A DNA stretch of 45,350 nt. Source: Gammaproteobacteria bacterium. Lineage in GTDB: Bacteria; Pseudomonadota; Gammaproteobacteria; Steroidobacterales; Steroidobacteraceae. Positions 36,448 to 45,350 of this stretch are shown here, in pieces; the stretch's first letter is position 1; the number at the start of each line of letters is the position of its first letter. A program made the translations under genes and the position numbers. The stretch is from assembly GCA_028870355.1 (NCBI GenBank), contig JAGWPU010000041.1, positions 1 to 45,350 on the forward strand. Reading direction: 5' to 3'. The notes under the pieces were generated by a model, which worked only from the letters and a program-made list of their open reading frames with translations, did no database searches and had not been told where the DNA came from.

Positions 36448-37419
36448 ATGGCGCGCATCGGGGTACTGACCAGCGGCGGCGACGCCCCCGGGATGAACGC
36501 CGCGATCCGCTCCGTGGTTCGCAGCGCGCTCGCCGCCGGCTTCGAGGTCGCCGGCTTCCGCCACGGCTACACCGGATTGATCGCCGGGGACTGGCGGGCG
36601 CTCGGCCCGCGGGAAGTCGGCGGGGTGATGCACCTCGGGGGCACGATGCTCGGCACCACGCGCTGCGAAGCCTTGCGCTCGGACGCGGGGCGCGCGCAGG
36701 CGTTGCGGTCGATCGAGGCGGCGGGCCTTGCGGCCCTGATCGTGATCGGCGGCAACGGGTCGCAGACCGGCGCGGACGAACTCGCACGGCGAGGCGCCCC
36801 GGTGATCGGAATCGCCTCGACGATCGACAACGATCTGTACGGTGCCGACGTCACGATCGGCGCGACCACCGCGGTCGACGTCGCGCTGCAGTCGATCGAT
36901 CGGCTGCGCGTGACCGCCGCATCGATGCGACGCGCGTTCCTCGTCGAGGTGATGGGACGGGACTGCGGGTATCTCGCGTTGACGGCCGGGCTCGCCGGCG
37001 GTGCCGAGGCGATCGTGGTGCCGGAGGAGGCGACCGAGCCCGCGACGGTCGCCGAGGAACTGCAGGCCGCGTACGCGCGTGGCAAGAGTCATGCGATCGC
37101 CGTCGTCGCGGAGGGCGCGCGGCACGACGGCGACGCGCTGATGACCTATTTCCGGGCGCATCGTGAGCGGCTGGGTTTCGACATGCGCTTGACGAAGCTC
37201 GGTCACGTCCAGCGCGGTGGCGCACCCGGCGCGTTCGACCGCATGCTCGGATCGACGCTCGGCGCCGCGGCGATCGACGCGGCGGCCGGTCGACGCTTCG
37301 GGCGGCTGATCGGTCTGCGCGACGGCAAGCCGGCCGAAACGCCCCTCGAGGACGTCGCGGGCAAGACGCGACCCGCCGACGTTCGATTGCTCGAGCTGGC
37401 GCGGATTCTGGCGAGATGA
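36448..37419 (+). CDS. pfkA: 6-phosphofructokinase with Asn at the Asp103 position
   Basis: The 323-residue protein matches PfkA over its full length (GVLTSGGDAPGMNAAIRSVV, TIDNDLYGADVTIG, FLVEVMGRDCGYLAL, LGHVQRGGAPGAFDR). It phosphorylates fructose 6-phosphate. Residue numbers coincide with E. coli PfkA: Thr125, Asp127 and Asp129 of TIDND are present. However, the GGDGS loop reads GGNGS, so the Asp103 involved in Mg-nucleotide binding is Asn103, while Gly104, which points to ATP over pyrophosphate, is kept. I believe this variant also occurs in other PFK clades, so activity is probably retained but phosphoryl donor use should not be assumed. The following CBS gene is 22 bases away and may be co-transcribed. 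Confidence 0.93.
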   Translation: MARIGVLTSGGDAPGMNAAIRSVVRSALAAGFEVAGFRHGYTGLIAGDWRALGPREVGGVMHLGGTMLGTTRCEALRSDAGRAQALRSIEAAGLAALIVIGGNGSQTGADELARRGAPVIGIASTIDNDLYGADVTIGATTAVDVALQSIDRLRVTAASMRRAFLVEVMGRDCGYLALTAGLAGGAEAIVVPEEATEPATVAEELQAAYARGKSHAIAVVAEGARHDGDALMTYFRAHRERLGFDMRLTKLGHVQRGGAPGAFDRMLGSTLGAAAIDAAAGRRFGRLIGLRDGKPAETPLEDVAGKTRPADVRLLELARILAR

Positions 37420-37441
37420 CGGCGTCAATGGAGGTCCGACG

Positions 37442-37891
37442 ATGCTGTTGAAGGACGTGTGCACGATGGACGTCGCCTGCTGCGCCGCTACGACGACCGC
37501 GACCGAGGCGGCGCGACTGATGCGCCACCACCACGTCGGCGACCTGGTCGTCGTCGCGGATCCGCCGGAGGATCGGATCCCGCTCGGGGTCGTGACCGAC
37601 CGCGACCTCGCGATCGAGGTGCTCGCGCCGGGGCTCGATCCGGCCGTCACGACCGTCGGCGCGCTGATCCGGCATCCGGTGGTCATCGCGACCGAGTCCG
37701 AGGACACCGCGGACGTGATCGCGCGGATGCGCGTGCAGGGGGTCCGGCGGATTCCGGTGGTCGACGGACGCGGCGCGGCGGTCGGGATCGTCACGCTCGA
37801 CGACATGCTGCGCCATCTCGCCGGGGAGATCGGCGCGCTTCTCGACATCGTCGAGATCGGCCGGCGACGCGAGCAGCGCGCGCGCCGCTAA
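37442..37891 (+). CDS. Protein with two CBS domains
   Basis: This 149-residue soluble protein consists almost entirely of a CBS pair: the first repeat has [20 protein letters not shown] and [16 protein letters not shown], the second [20 protein letters not shown] and [19 protein letters not shown] pairs bind adenine nucleotides and often act as energy sensors. TGGAGGT precedes the ATG. Its target is not evident; adjacency to pfkA suggests, but does not show, a link with energy metabolism. Confidence 0.9.
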   Translation: MLLKDVCTMDVACCAATTTATEAARLMRHHHVGDLVVVADPPEDRIPLGVVTDRDLAIEVLAPGLDPAVTTVGALIRHPVVIATESEDTADVIARMRVQGVRRIPVVDGRGAAVGIVTLDDMLRHLAGEIGALLDIVEIGRRREQRARR

Positions 37892-37929
37892 ACTGCGAAC
37901 GGGTTCGCTGGACGCGAGGTCGGGCGGTA

Positions 37930-37939
37930 TGTCTATACT
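37930..37939 (+). promoter_or_regulatory. Putative -10 element of the cysD promoter
   Basis: TGTCTATACT lies 29 bases before the cysD ATG and contains the -10-like hexamer TATACT. No good -35 hexamer is visible. On the opposite strand the same bases read GTATAGACA, identical to the core of the HutC-type site upstream of hutC, possibly by chance. Confidence 0.4.
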
Positions 37940-37967
37940 GCCCCGGTCGTCCTCAACCCATTTTTCC

Positions 37968-38870
37968 ATGCACCACCTGACTCATCTGCAACGGCTCGAA
38001 GCCGAGAGCATCCACGTGATGCGCGAGGTCGTCGCCGAGACCGAGAATCCCGTGATGCTGTACTCGATCGGCAAGGACAGCTCGGTGATGCTGCACCTCG
38101 CCCGCAAGGCGTTCCACCCGGCACCGCTGCCGTTCCCGCTGCTGCACGTCGACACGACCTGGAAGTTTCGCGAGATGTACGCGATGCGCGACCAGGTCGC
38201 GCGGGAGCCGGGCATCGAGTTGCGCGTGTACCGCAATCCGGAAGCGATCGAACTCGGCATCAACCCGTTCACGCACGGTTCGGCCGTGCACACCGATGTC
38301 TGGAAGACCCAGGGACTGCGACGGGCGCTCGATGAATTCGGTTTCGACGCGGCGTTCGGCGGCGCGCGCCGCGACGAGGAGAAGTCCCGCGCGAAGGAGC
38401 GGATCTTCTCGTTCCGCACCGCGCAGCACCACTGGGATCCGAAGAACCAGCGGCCCGAGCTGTGGAACCTTTACAACGCGCGCAAGCACCGCGGCGAGTC
38501 GTTCCGGGTGTTCCCGCTGTCGAACTGGACCGAGCTCGACGTGTGGCAGTACATCCATCTCGAGAACATCCCGATCGTCTCGCTCTACCTGGCCGCGGAG
38601 CGTCCGGTCGTCGAGCGCGACGGGGCCCTGATCGTGGTGGACGACGACCGGATGCCGCTCGCGGCCGGCGAGCGTCCGCAGTTGCGGCGCGTGCGTTTCC
38701 GCACCCTCGGATGCTACCCGCTGACCGGCGCGGTCGAGAGCGACGCCGACACGCTGCCGGCGGTGATTCGCGAAATGCTGCTCGCGCGTACCTCGGAGCG
38801 GCAGGGGCGGCTGATCGACCAGGATTCAGCCTCCTCGATGGAGAAGAAGAAGCAGGAGGGCTATTTCTGA
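37968..38870 (+). CDS. cysD: Sulfate adenylyltransferase subunit 2 CysD
   Basis: CysD is the catalytic subunit of ATP sulfurylase and makes adenosine 5'-phosphosulfate (APS) with the GTPase CysN. The 300-residue protein has the PP-loop region [34 protein letters not shown], and [20 protein letters not shown], and ends [11 protein letters not shown] as in the family. ATG 37968 was chosen because family proteins begin just before [15 protein letters not shown]; there is no clear ribosome-binding site. Its stop overlaps the ATG of cysNC. Confidence 0.97.
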   Translation: MHHLTHLQRLEAESIHVMREVVAETENPVMLYSIGKDSSVMLHLARKAFHPAPLPFPLLHVDTTWKFREMYAMRDQVAREPGIELRVYRNPEAIELGINPFTHGSAVHTDVWKTQGLRRALDEFGFDAAFGGARRDEEKSRAKERIFSFRTAQHHWDPKNQRPELWNLYNARKHRGESFRVFPLSNWTELDVWQYIHLENIPIVSLYLAAERPVVERDGALIVVDDDRMPLAAGERPQLRRVRFRTLGCYPLTGAVESDADTLPAVIREMLLARTSERQGRLIDQDSASSMEKKKQEGYF

Positions 38871-40780
38871 TGGCCAACGATCCCGACGCGATCCCGTTCG
38901 AGGTCCGCGAGTACCTCGAGGCGCAGCAGCGCAAGCGATTGCTGCGGTTCATCGCCTGCGGCAGCGTCGACGACGGCAAGAGCTCGCTGATCGGTCGCCT
39001 CCTGTACGACGCGAAGACGCTGTTCGAGGATCACCTGGAGACGCTGCAGCGCGAGTCCCGGCGCGCCGGTTCGACCGGCGATGCGCTCGACTTCGCGCGA
39101 TTGCTCGACGGCCTCACGGCCGAGCGCGAGCAGGGGATCACGATCGACGTCGCGTACCGATTCTTCGCGACCGAGAAGCGCAAGTTCATCGTCGCCGACA
39201 CGCCGGGGCACGAGCAGTACACGCGGAACATGGTCACCGGCGCGTCGACCGCGGACGCGGCGTTGATCCTCGTCGATGCGCGCAAGGGACTGCTCACGCA
39301 GACGCGGCGCCACAGCTTCATCGTGTCGCTGCTCGGGATCCGCGACGTCGCGCTCGCGATCAACAAGATGGATCTCGTCGACTATTCCGAGCGGCGATTC
39401 GCGGAAATTCGCGACGAATACCTCGAATTCGCGCGGCACATCGGGATCGGCAACGTCGCTTGCCTGCCGATCAGCGCGATCAACGGCGACAACGTCGTCG
39501 ATCGGAGCGCGCGCACGGCCTGGTATCACGGGCCGACGCTGCTCGAGTACCTCGAGTCGGTCGAGGTCGACGAGGATCGGATGCAGCGGATCCCGTTCCG
39601 TCTGCCGGTGCAATGGGTCAACCGGGCGAACGCGGATTTCCGTGGATTCGCCGGCCTGATCGCGAGCGGCGCGCTGCGCCTCGGCGACCCGGTGCGCGTG
39701 GGACCCGCCGGAACGCAGAGCGCCGTGACGCGGATTCTCGACGGCGACCGCGACGTGCCGGTCGCGGTCGCCGGCCAGTCGGTCACGGTGTGCCTGCGCG
39801 ACGAGGTCGACGTGAGCCGCGGCGACGTGCTCTCCCACCCCGACTCGCCACCCGCGGTCGCCGACGAATTCGAGGCGACCGTCGTGTGGATGCACGAGCA
39901 GCCGATGCTGCGCGGGCGTTCCTACGTGATGAAGATCGCGACGAAGACCGTCGCGGCGACCGTGATGCCGTTGAAGTACAAGATCAACGTGAACACGCTC
40001 GAGCGCCTCGCGGCCACGCGCCTCGAGATCAACGAGATCGGCGTGTGCGATCTGGAACTGGATCGATCGATCGCATTCGACCCCTACGAGGAGAACCGCA
40101 CGACCGGCGCGTTCATCCTGATCGACCGGATGACCCACCAGACGGTCGGCGCCGGGATGCTGCGGTTCGCGCTGCGACGATCGCAGAACGTGCACTGGCA
40201 GGCGCTCGACGTGAACAAGGTCGCGCGCGCGCGGCTCAAGGGTCACGAGCCGTGCGTGCTCTGGTTCACCGGGCTGTCCGGTGCCGGCAAATCGACGATC
40301 GCGAACCTTCTCGAGAAGCGCCTGCATGCGCGCGGGCAGCACACCTACCTGCTGGACGGCGACAACGTGCGGCACGGCCTCAACAAGGACCTCGGGTTCA
40401 CGGACGCCGATCGCGTCGAGAACATCCGCCGGGTCGCCGAGGTCGCGAAGCTGATGGTCGATGCGGGCCTGATCGTGCTGGTGTCGTTCATCTCGCCGTT
40501 CAGCAGCGAGCGGCGCATGGCGCGGGCGCTGTTCGCGGACGGCGAGTTCCTCGAGGTGTTCGTCGACACTCCGCTGTCGGTCGCGGAAGGCCGTGACGTG
40601 AAGGGTCTGTACCGCAAGGCGCGGCAGGGACAGTTGCGCAATTTCACCGGAATCGATTCACCGTACGAGGCACCCGAGAGCCCCGAGATCCGCGTGGAAA
40701 CGACCGCGGTCAGTGCCGAGGAGGCGGCGGTCGTGATCCTCGGCGAACTCGAGCGCCGCGGAATCCTCGCCGGCGCCTGA
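38870..40780 (+). CDS. cysNC: Fused sulfate adenylyltransferase subunit 1 / APS kinase CysNC
   Basis: The 636-residue protein joins CysN, the GTPase subunit of ATP sulfurylase, to APS kinase CysC. The CysN part (about 1-440) has GTPase motifs [29 protein letters not shown] and [10 protein letters not shown]. The CysC part (about 445-636) begins with a P-loop [12 protein letters not shown] near residue 468 and contains [20 protein letters not shown], ending with the APS kinase C terminus. The product is PAPS. The ATG overlaps the cysD stop. No PAPS or APS reductase or sulfite reductase lies in the window, so the fate of the PAPS (assimilation or sulfation) cannot be read here. Confidence 0.97.
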   Translation: MANDPDAIPFEVREYLEAQQRKRLLRFIACGSVDDGKSSLIGRLLYDAKTLFEDHLETLQRESRRAGSTGDALDFARLLDGLTAEREQGITIDVAYRFFATEKRKFIVADTPGHEQYTRNMVTGASTADAALILVDARKGLLTQTRRHSFIVSLLGIRDVALAINKMDLVDYSERRFAEIRDEYLEFARHIGIGNVACLPISAINGDNVVDRSARTAWYHGPTLLEYLESVEVDEDRMQRIPFRLPVQWVNRANADFRGFAGLIASGALRLGDPVRVGPAGTQSAVTRILDGDRDVPVAVAGQSVTVCLRDEVDVSRGDVLSHPDSPPAVADEFEATVVWMHEQPMLRGRSYVMKIATKTVAATVMPLKYKINVNTLERLAATRLEINEIGVCDLELDRSIAFDPYEENRTTGAFILIDRMTHQTVGAGMLRFALRRSQNVHWQALDVNKVARARLKGHEPCVLWFTGLSGAGKSTIANLLEKRLHARGQHTYLLDGDNVRHGLNKDLGFTDADRVENIRRVAEVAKLMVDAGLIVLVSFISPFSSERRMARALFADGEFLEVFVDTPLSVAEGRDVKGLYRKARQGQLRNFTGIDSPYEAPESPEIRVETTAVSAEEAAVVILGELERRGILAGA

Positions 40781-40792
40781 GCACGAACCCGC

Positions 40793-40836
40793 CGGGCCCC
40801 GTGGTAAGCTCGGGCGATTCGTGATGCCGGGGCCCG
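40793..40836 (+). repeat. Inverted repeat upstream of the homocysteine methyltransferase gene
   Basis: A 9-bp perfect inverted repeat, CGGGCCCCG at 40793-40801 and CGGGGCCCG at 40828-40836, is separated by 26 bases. The right arm ends four bases before the methyltransferase ATG and so covers its ribosome-binding region. It may be a terminator for cysNC or a structure that hides the start site. Confidence 0.45.
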
Positions 40837-40840
40837 AACG

Positions 40841-41899
40841 ATGACCACCGATCGCCTGACCGCGTTGCTCGCCGAGAGGCCGTGGCTGCTCGCCGACGGC
40901 GCGATGGGCAGCAATCTGTTCGCACGCGGGTTGACGACGGGCGATGCCCCGGAGCTGTGGAACACCACTCACCCGGAGACGGTCCGCGATCTGCATCGCC
41001 GCTTCATCGACGCCGGTGCGGACATCGTCCTGACGAACAGCTTCGGCGGCACGCGGCACCGGCTGAAGCTGCACCACGCCGAAGGGCGCGTCGCCGAGCT
41101 CAACGAGGCGGCGGCGCGACTCGCGCGGGCCGAAGCGGACCGGGCCGGCCGCGTCGTGCTCGTCGGCGGCAGCATGGGCCCGAGCGGCGAGATCCTGGAG
41201 CCGCTCGGCCCGCTGTCGAAGGACGAGGCCCGCGAGTCCTTCGCCGAGCAGGCCGCGGCGCTCGCGCGCGGCGGAGCGGACGTCCTGTGGATCGAGACGA
41301 TGTCCTCCACCGACGAGACCGAGGCCGCGATCGAGGGTGCGCAGCGCACCGGCCTGCCGGTGGTGACGACGCTGAGCTTCGACACGAACGGACGGACGAT
41401 GATGGGGATCACCCCGGCGGATCTGGCCGGACTGTGTCGCCAGCACCACCTCGCGGCCTGCGGCAGCAATTGCGGCGTCGGCGCGGCCGAGCTCGTCGCG
41501 TCCATCGTGAACCTCGCGGCGGCGGCCGACCCGTCCGCGATCCTGGTCGCGAAGGCGAACTGCGGGATTCCGCAGTACGTGGACGGCGCGATCCGGTTCG
41601 ACGGTACGCCGGCGTTGATGGCCGAGTACGCGCGCCTCGCGCTCGACGCGGGAGCGAGAATCATCGGCGGCTGCTGCGGGACGACGCCCGAGCACCTGCG
41701 CGCGATGCGCGACGCGCTGGAATCGCACGTGCGCGGAGACCCGCCGGCGGTCGCGACGATCGAGCAGCGGCTCGGCGCGCTCTCGGCGGGGGCGACCGCG
41801 CAGCTGCGCGGGGAGATGGACCGACTGGCGGGTGCGGCGCCGGGCGCGGTCGCCCGTCGAGGCTCGCGTCGACGCGCGTCCCGCGTGGATGGGGCGTGA
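40841..41899 (+). CDS. Homocysteine S-methyltransferase family protein (betaine-homocysteine methyltransferase-like)
   Basis: The 352-residue protein has the fold and motifs of zinc-dependent homocysteine methyltransferases: LLADGAMGSNLFARGL, ADIVLTNSFGGTRHRL, GPSGEILEPLG and IETMSSTDETEAAI. The three zinc-binding cysteines are Cys211 (GSNCGVG) and Cys278-Cys279 (IGGCCGTTPEH). It would remethylate homocysteine to methionine; the methyl donor (betaine, dimethylsulfoniopropionate or S-methylmethionine) cannot be decided by eye, but length and motifs resemble bacterial betaine-type enzymes. It is not the cobalamin enzyme MetH, whose other domains are absent. The C-terminal 30 residues are basic and poorly conserved. 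It is next to sulfate-activation genes. Confidence 0.87.
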   Translation: MTTDRLTALLAERPWLLADGAMGSNLFARGLTTGDAPELWNTTHPETVRDLHRRFIDAGADIVLTNSFGGTRHRLKLHHAEGRVAELNEAAARLARAEADRAGRVVLVGGSMGPSGEILEPLGPLSKDEARESFAEQAAALARGGADVLWIETMSSTDETEAAIEGAQRTGLPVVTTLSFDTNGRTMMGITPADLAGLCRQHHLAACGSNCGVGAAELVASIVNLAAAADPSAILVAKANCGIPQYVDGAIRFDGTPALMAEYARLALDAGARIIGGCCGTTPEHLRAMRDALESHVRGDPPAVATIEQRLGALSAGATAQLRGEMDRLAGAAPGAVARRGSRRRASRVDGA

Positions 41900-41969
41900 A
41901 TCGACCCGGATGACGGGATCGCGAGAACGGGCGCCGCCGGTTGATTGACGCTGCGTCGCAGCAATCTCC

Positions 41970-41998
41970 TTGACACGACCGCGGCGCGTTCCTACAAT
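41970..41998 (+). promoter_or_regulatory. Sigma-70 promoter of the rpsL operon
   Basis: A perfect TTGACA (41970-41975) and a near-consensus TACAAT (41993-41998) are separated by exactly 17 bases. Transcription would begin near 42005, giving a leader of about 110 bases before rpsL. This is the strongest promoter visible in the window. Confidence 0.88.
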
Positions 41999-42056
41999 CG
42001 CCGGCCTTTGTCGCCGGGCAACTGAAAGCCCCGCGTCAGGCTGTTTCACCGGACCG

Positions 42057-42080
42057 GAGCCGCCCCTGCGGGGATGGCTC
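42057..42080 (+). other. Hairpin in the rpsL leader
   Basis: The leader RNA can fold with GAGCC (42057-42061) pairing to GGCTC (42076-42080) and CCCC (42063-42066) to GGGG (42070-42073) around a TGC loop. It ends 34 bases before the rpsL ATG. It might be a ribosomal-protein control site, but no known motif was recognised. Confidence 0.4.
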
Positions 42081-42114
42081 CTCGAAGTATTGGAATTCCC
42101 TCAACAAGGCAACT

Positions 42115-42489
42115 ATGGCGACGACGACACAATTGATCCGCACCGGTCGTAAAGAACCGGCGTGGAAGTCGAAAGTTCCGGCACTCGCGGCTTCGCCGCA
42201 GAAGCGCGGAGTCTGCACTCGCGTCTACACCACGACGCCGAAGAAGCCGAATTCGGCGCTGCGCAAGGTTTGCCGCGTGCGCCTGACGAACGGCTACGAG
42301 GTGTCGAGCTACATCGGTGGCGAGGGACACAATCTCCAAGAGCACTCGGTCGTGCTGATCCGCGGGGGCCGCGTGAAGGACCTCCCCGGCGTGCGCTATC
42401 ACACCGTCCGCGGCGCACTGGATTGCGCCGGCGTGAACGATCGGCGCCAGGGCCGTTCGAAGTACGGCGCGAAGCGTCCCAAGAAGTGA
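42115..42489 (+). CDS. rpsL: 30S ribosomal protein S12
   Basis: The 124-residue protein is S12, part of the decoding centre of the 30S subunit. It shows [40 protein letters not shown] and [20 protein letters not shown]. The Lys of TTPKKPNS that commonly mutates in streptomycin resistance is wild type. The first 20 residues ([15 protein letters not shown]) differ somewhat from the usual gammaproteobacterial start but keep the basic character. AAGG precedes the ATG. It leads the str operon. Confidence 0.99.
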   Translation: MATTTQLIRTGRKEPAWKSKVPALAASPQKRGVCTRVYTTTPKKPNSALRKVCRVRLTNGYEVSSYIGGEGHNLQEHSVVLIRGGRVKDLPGVRYHTVRGALDCAGVNDRRQGRSKYGAKRPKK

Positions 42490-42500
42490 ACCAACGATAG

Positions 42501-42989
<489 letters not shown>

Positions 42990-43077
42990 TCGATCCGCGC
43001 TCCGGCGCGATCGCGCCCGGGCGCGGGCTCGCCGGATGCGGCCCGTCGCGACCCGTGAGCGGCAAAGTTTCGTCGAA

Positions 43078-43106
43078 GGCGGCCTGCGGGGCCGCCGGAT
43101 TTTTTT
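43078..43106 (+). terminator. Intrinsic terminator / attenuator between rpsG and fusA
   Basis: A 7-bp GC stem (43078-43084 with 43090-43096, loop TGCGG) is followed after GGA by seven T (43100-43106). It has the full form of an intrinsic terminator and lies 11 bases before the fusA start; the fusA ribosome-binding sequence AGGAAAGG begins immediately after the T tract. It probably reduces the supply of fusA-tuf message relative to rpsL-rpsG. Confidence 0.75.
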
Positions 43107-43117
43107 AGGAAAGGATC

Positions 43118-45211
<2,094 letters not shown>

Positions 45212-45249
45212 AGCCAACCGATCCACCCATCCACTCCAATCATTCTTGA

Positions 45250-45350
<101 letters not shown>

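Noticed and set aside
38870-40780. Frameshift or assembly artefact joining cysN and cysC
   Set aside because: The CysNC fusion is a well-known bacterial arrangement and the frame is uninterrupted with both domains intact.
40781-40840. SAM or cobalamin riboswitch before the methyltransferase
   Set aside because: The gap is only 60 bases and holds a simple inverted repeat, too small for any riboswitch I know of for these ligands.

Overview
The window is dense, high-GC proteobacterial chromosome, most likely from a gammaproteobacterium (possibly an uncultured or little-studied lineage). The evidence is the sequence character of the RpoC, S12, S7, EF-G and EF-Tu products, the fused CysNC, the five-step Hut pathway with HutF and HutG, and PutA. 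The taxon call is inference; no rRNA gene is present. I see no transposase, integrase, phage gene, CRISPR array or tRNA. No gap exceeds 300 bases; the largest (8518-8733 and 41900-42114) hold regulatory sequence.

Layout. The window opens in the 3' end of rpoC and closes with rpsL-rpsG-fusA-tuf. In many proteobacteria these two blocks are adjacent; here about 41 kb separates them. rpoC ends in a strong hairpin and rpsL has its own consensus sigma-70 promoter. In between, left to right: (1) hutD-putA, for amino-acid catabolism; (2) two divergent ClC chloride-transporter paralogues with C-terminal CBS regions; (3) an ECF sigma factor, a FecR-like anti-sigma factor and an STN-domain TonB-dependent receptor, forming a cell-surface signalling trio; (4) a tightly coupled glycan cluster: UDP-glucuronate 4-epimerase-like protein, three glycosyltransferases, an ABC exporter, a small outer-membrane barrel, a histidine phosphatase and UDP-glucose dehydrogenase; (5) on the minus strand, a PQQ alcohol dehydrogenase with a lanthanide-type Asp pair, a cytochrome c and an MHS-type transporter; (6) the hut region: hutF, hutC, hutU, hutH, hutG and an alpha/beta hydrolase on the minus strand, with hutI divergent; (7) a fourth glycosyltransferase, a phosphofructokinase with an altered nucleotide-site residue and a CBS-pair protein; (8) sulfate activation (cysD, cysNC) and a homocysteine methyltransferase.

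How they work together. HutH, HutU, HutI, HutF and HutG make a complete route from histidine to glutamate through N-formylglutamate. PutA feeds proline into the same product, and HutC-type palindromes lie at both hut promoters. UDP-glucose dehydrogenase and the epimerase would supply UDP-glucuronate and UDP-galacturonate to the glycosyltransferases of the exporter cluster. A 15-base element, almost identical upstream of the sigma gene and in the gap before the epimerase, suggests that the signalling trio controls the glycan cluster. That is the best candidate here for an undescribed system, and it remains a hypothesis.
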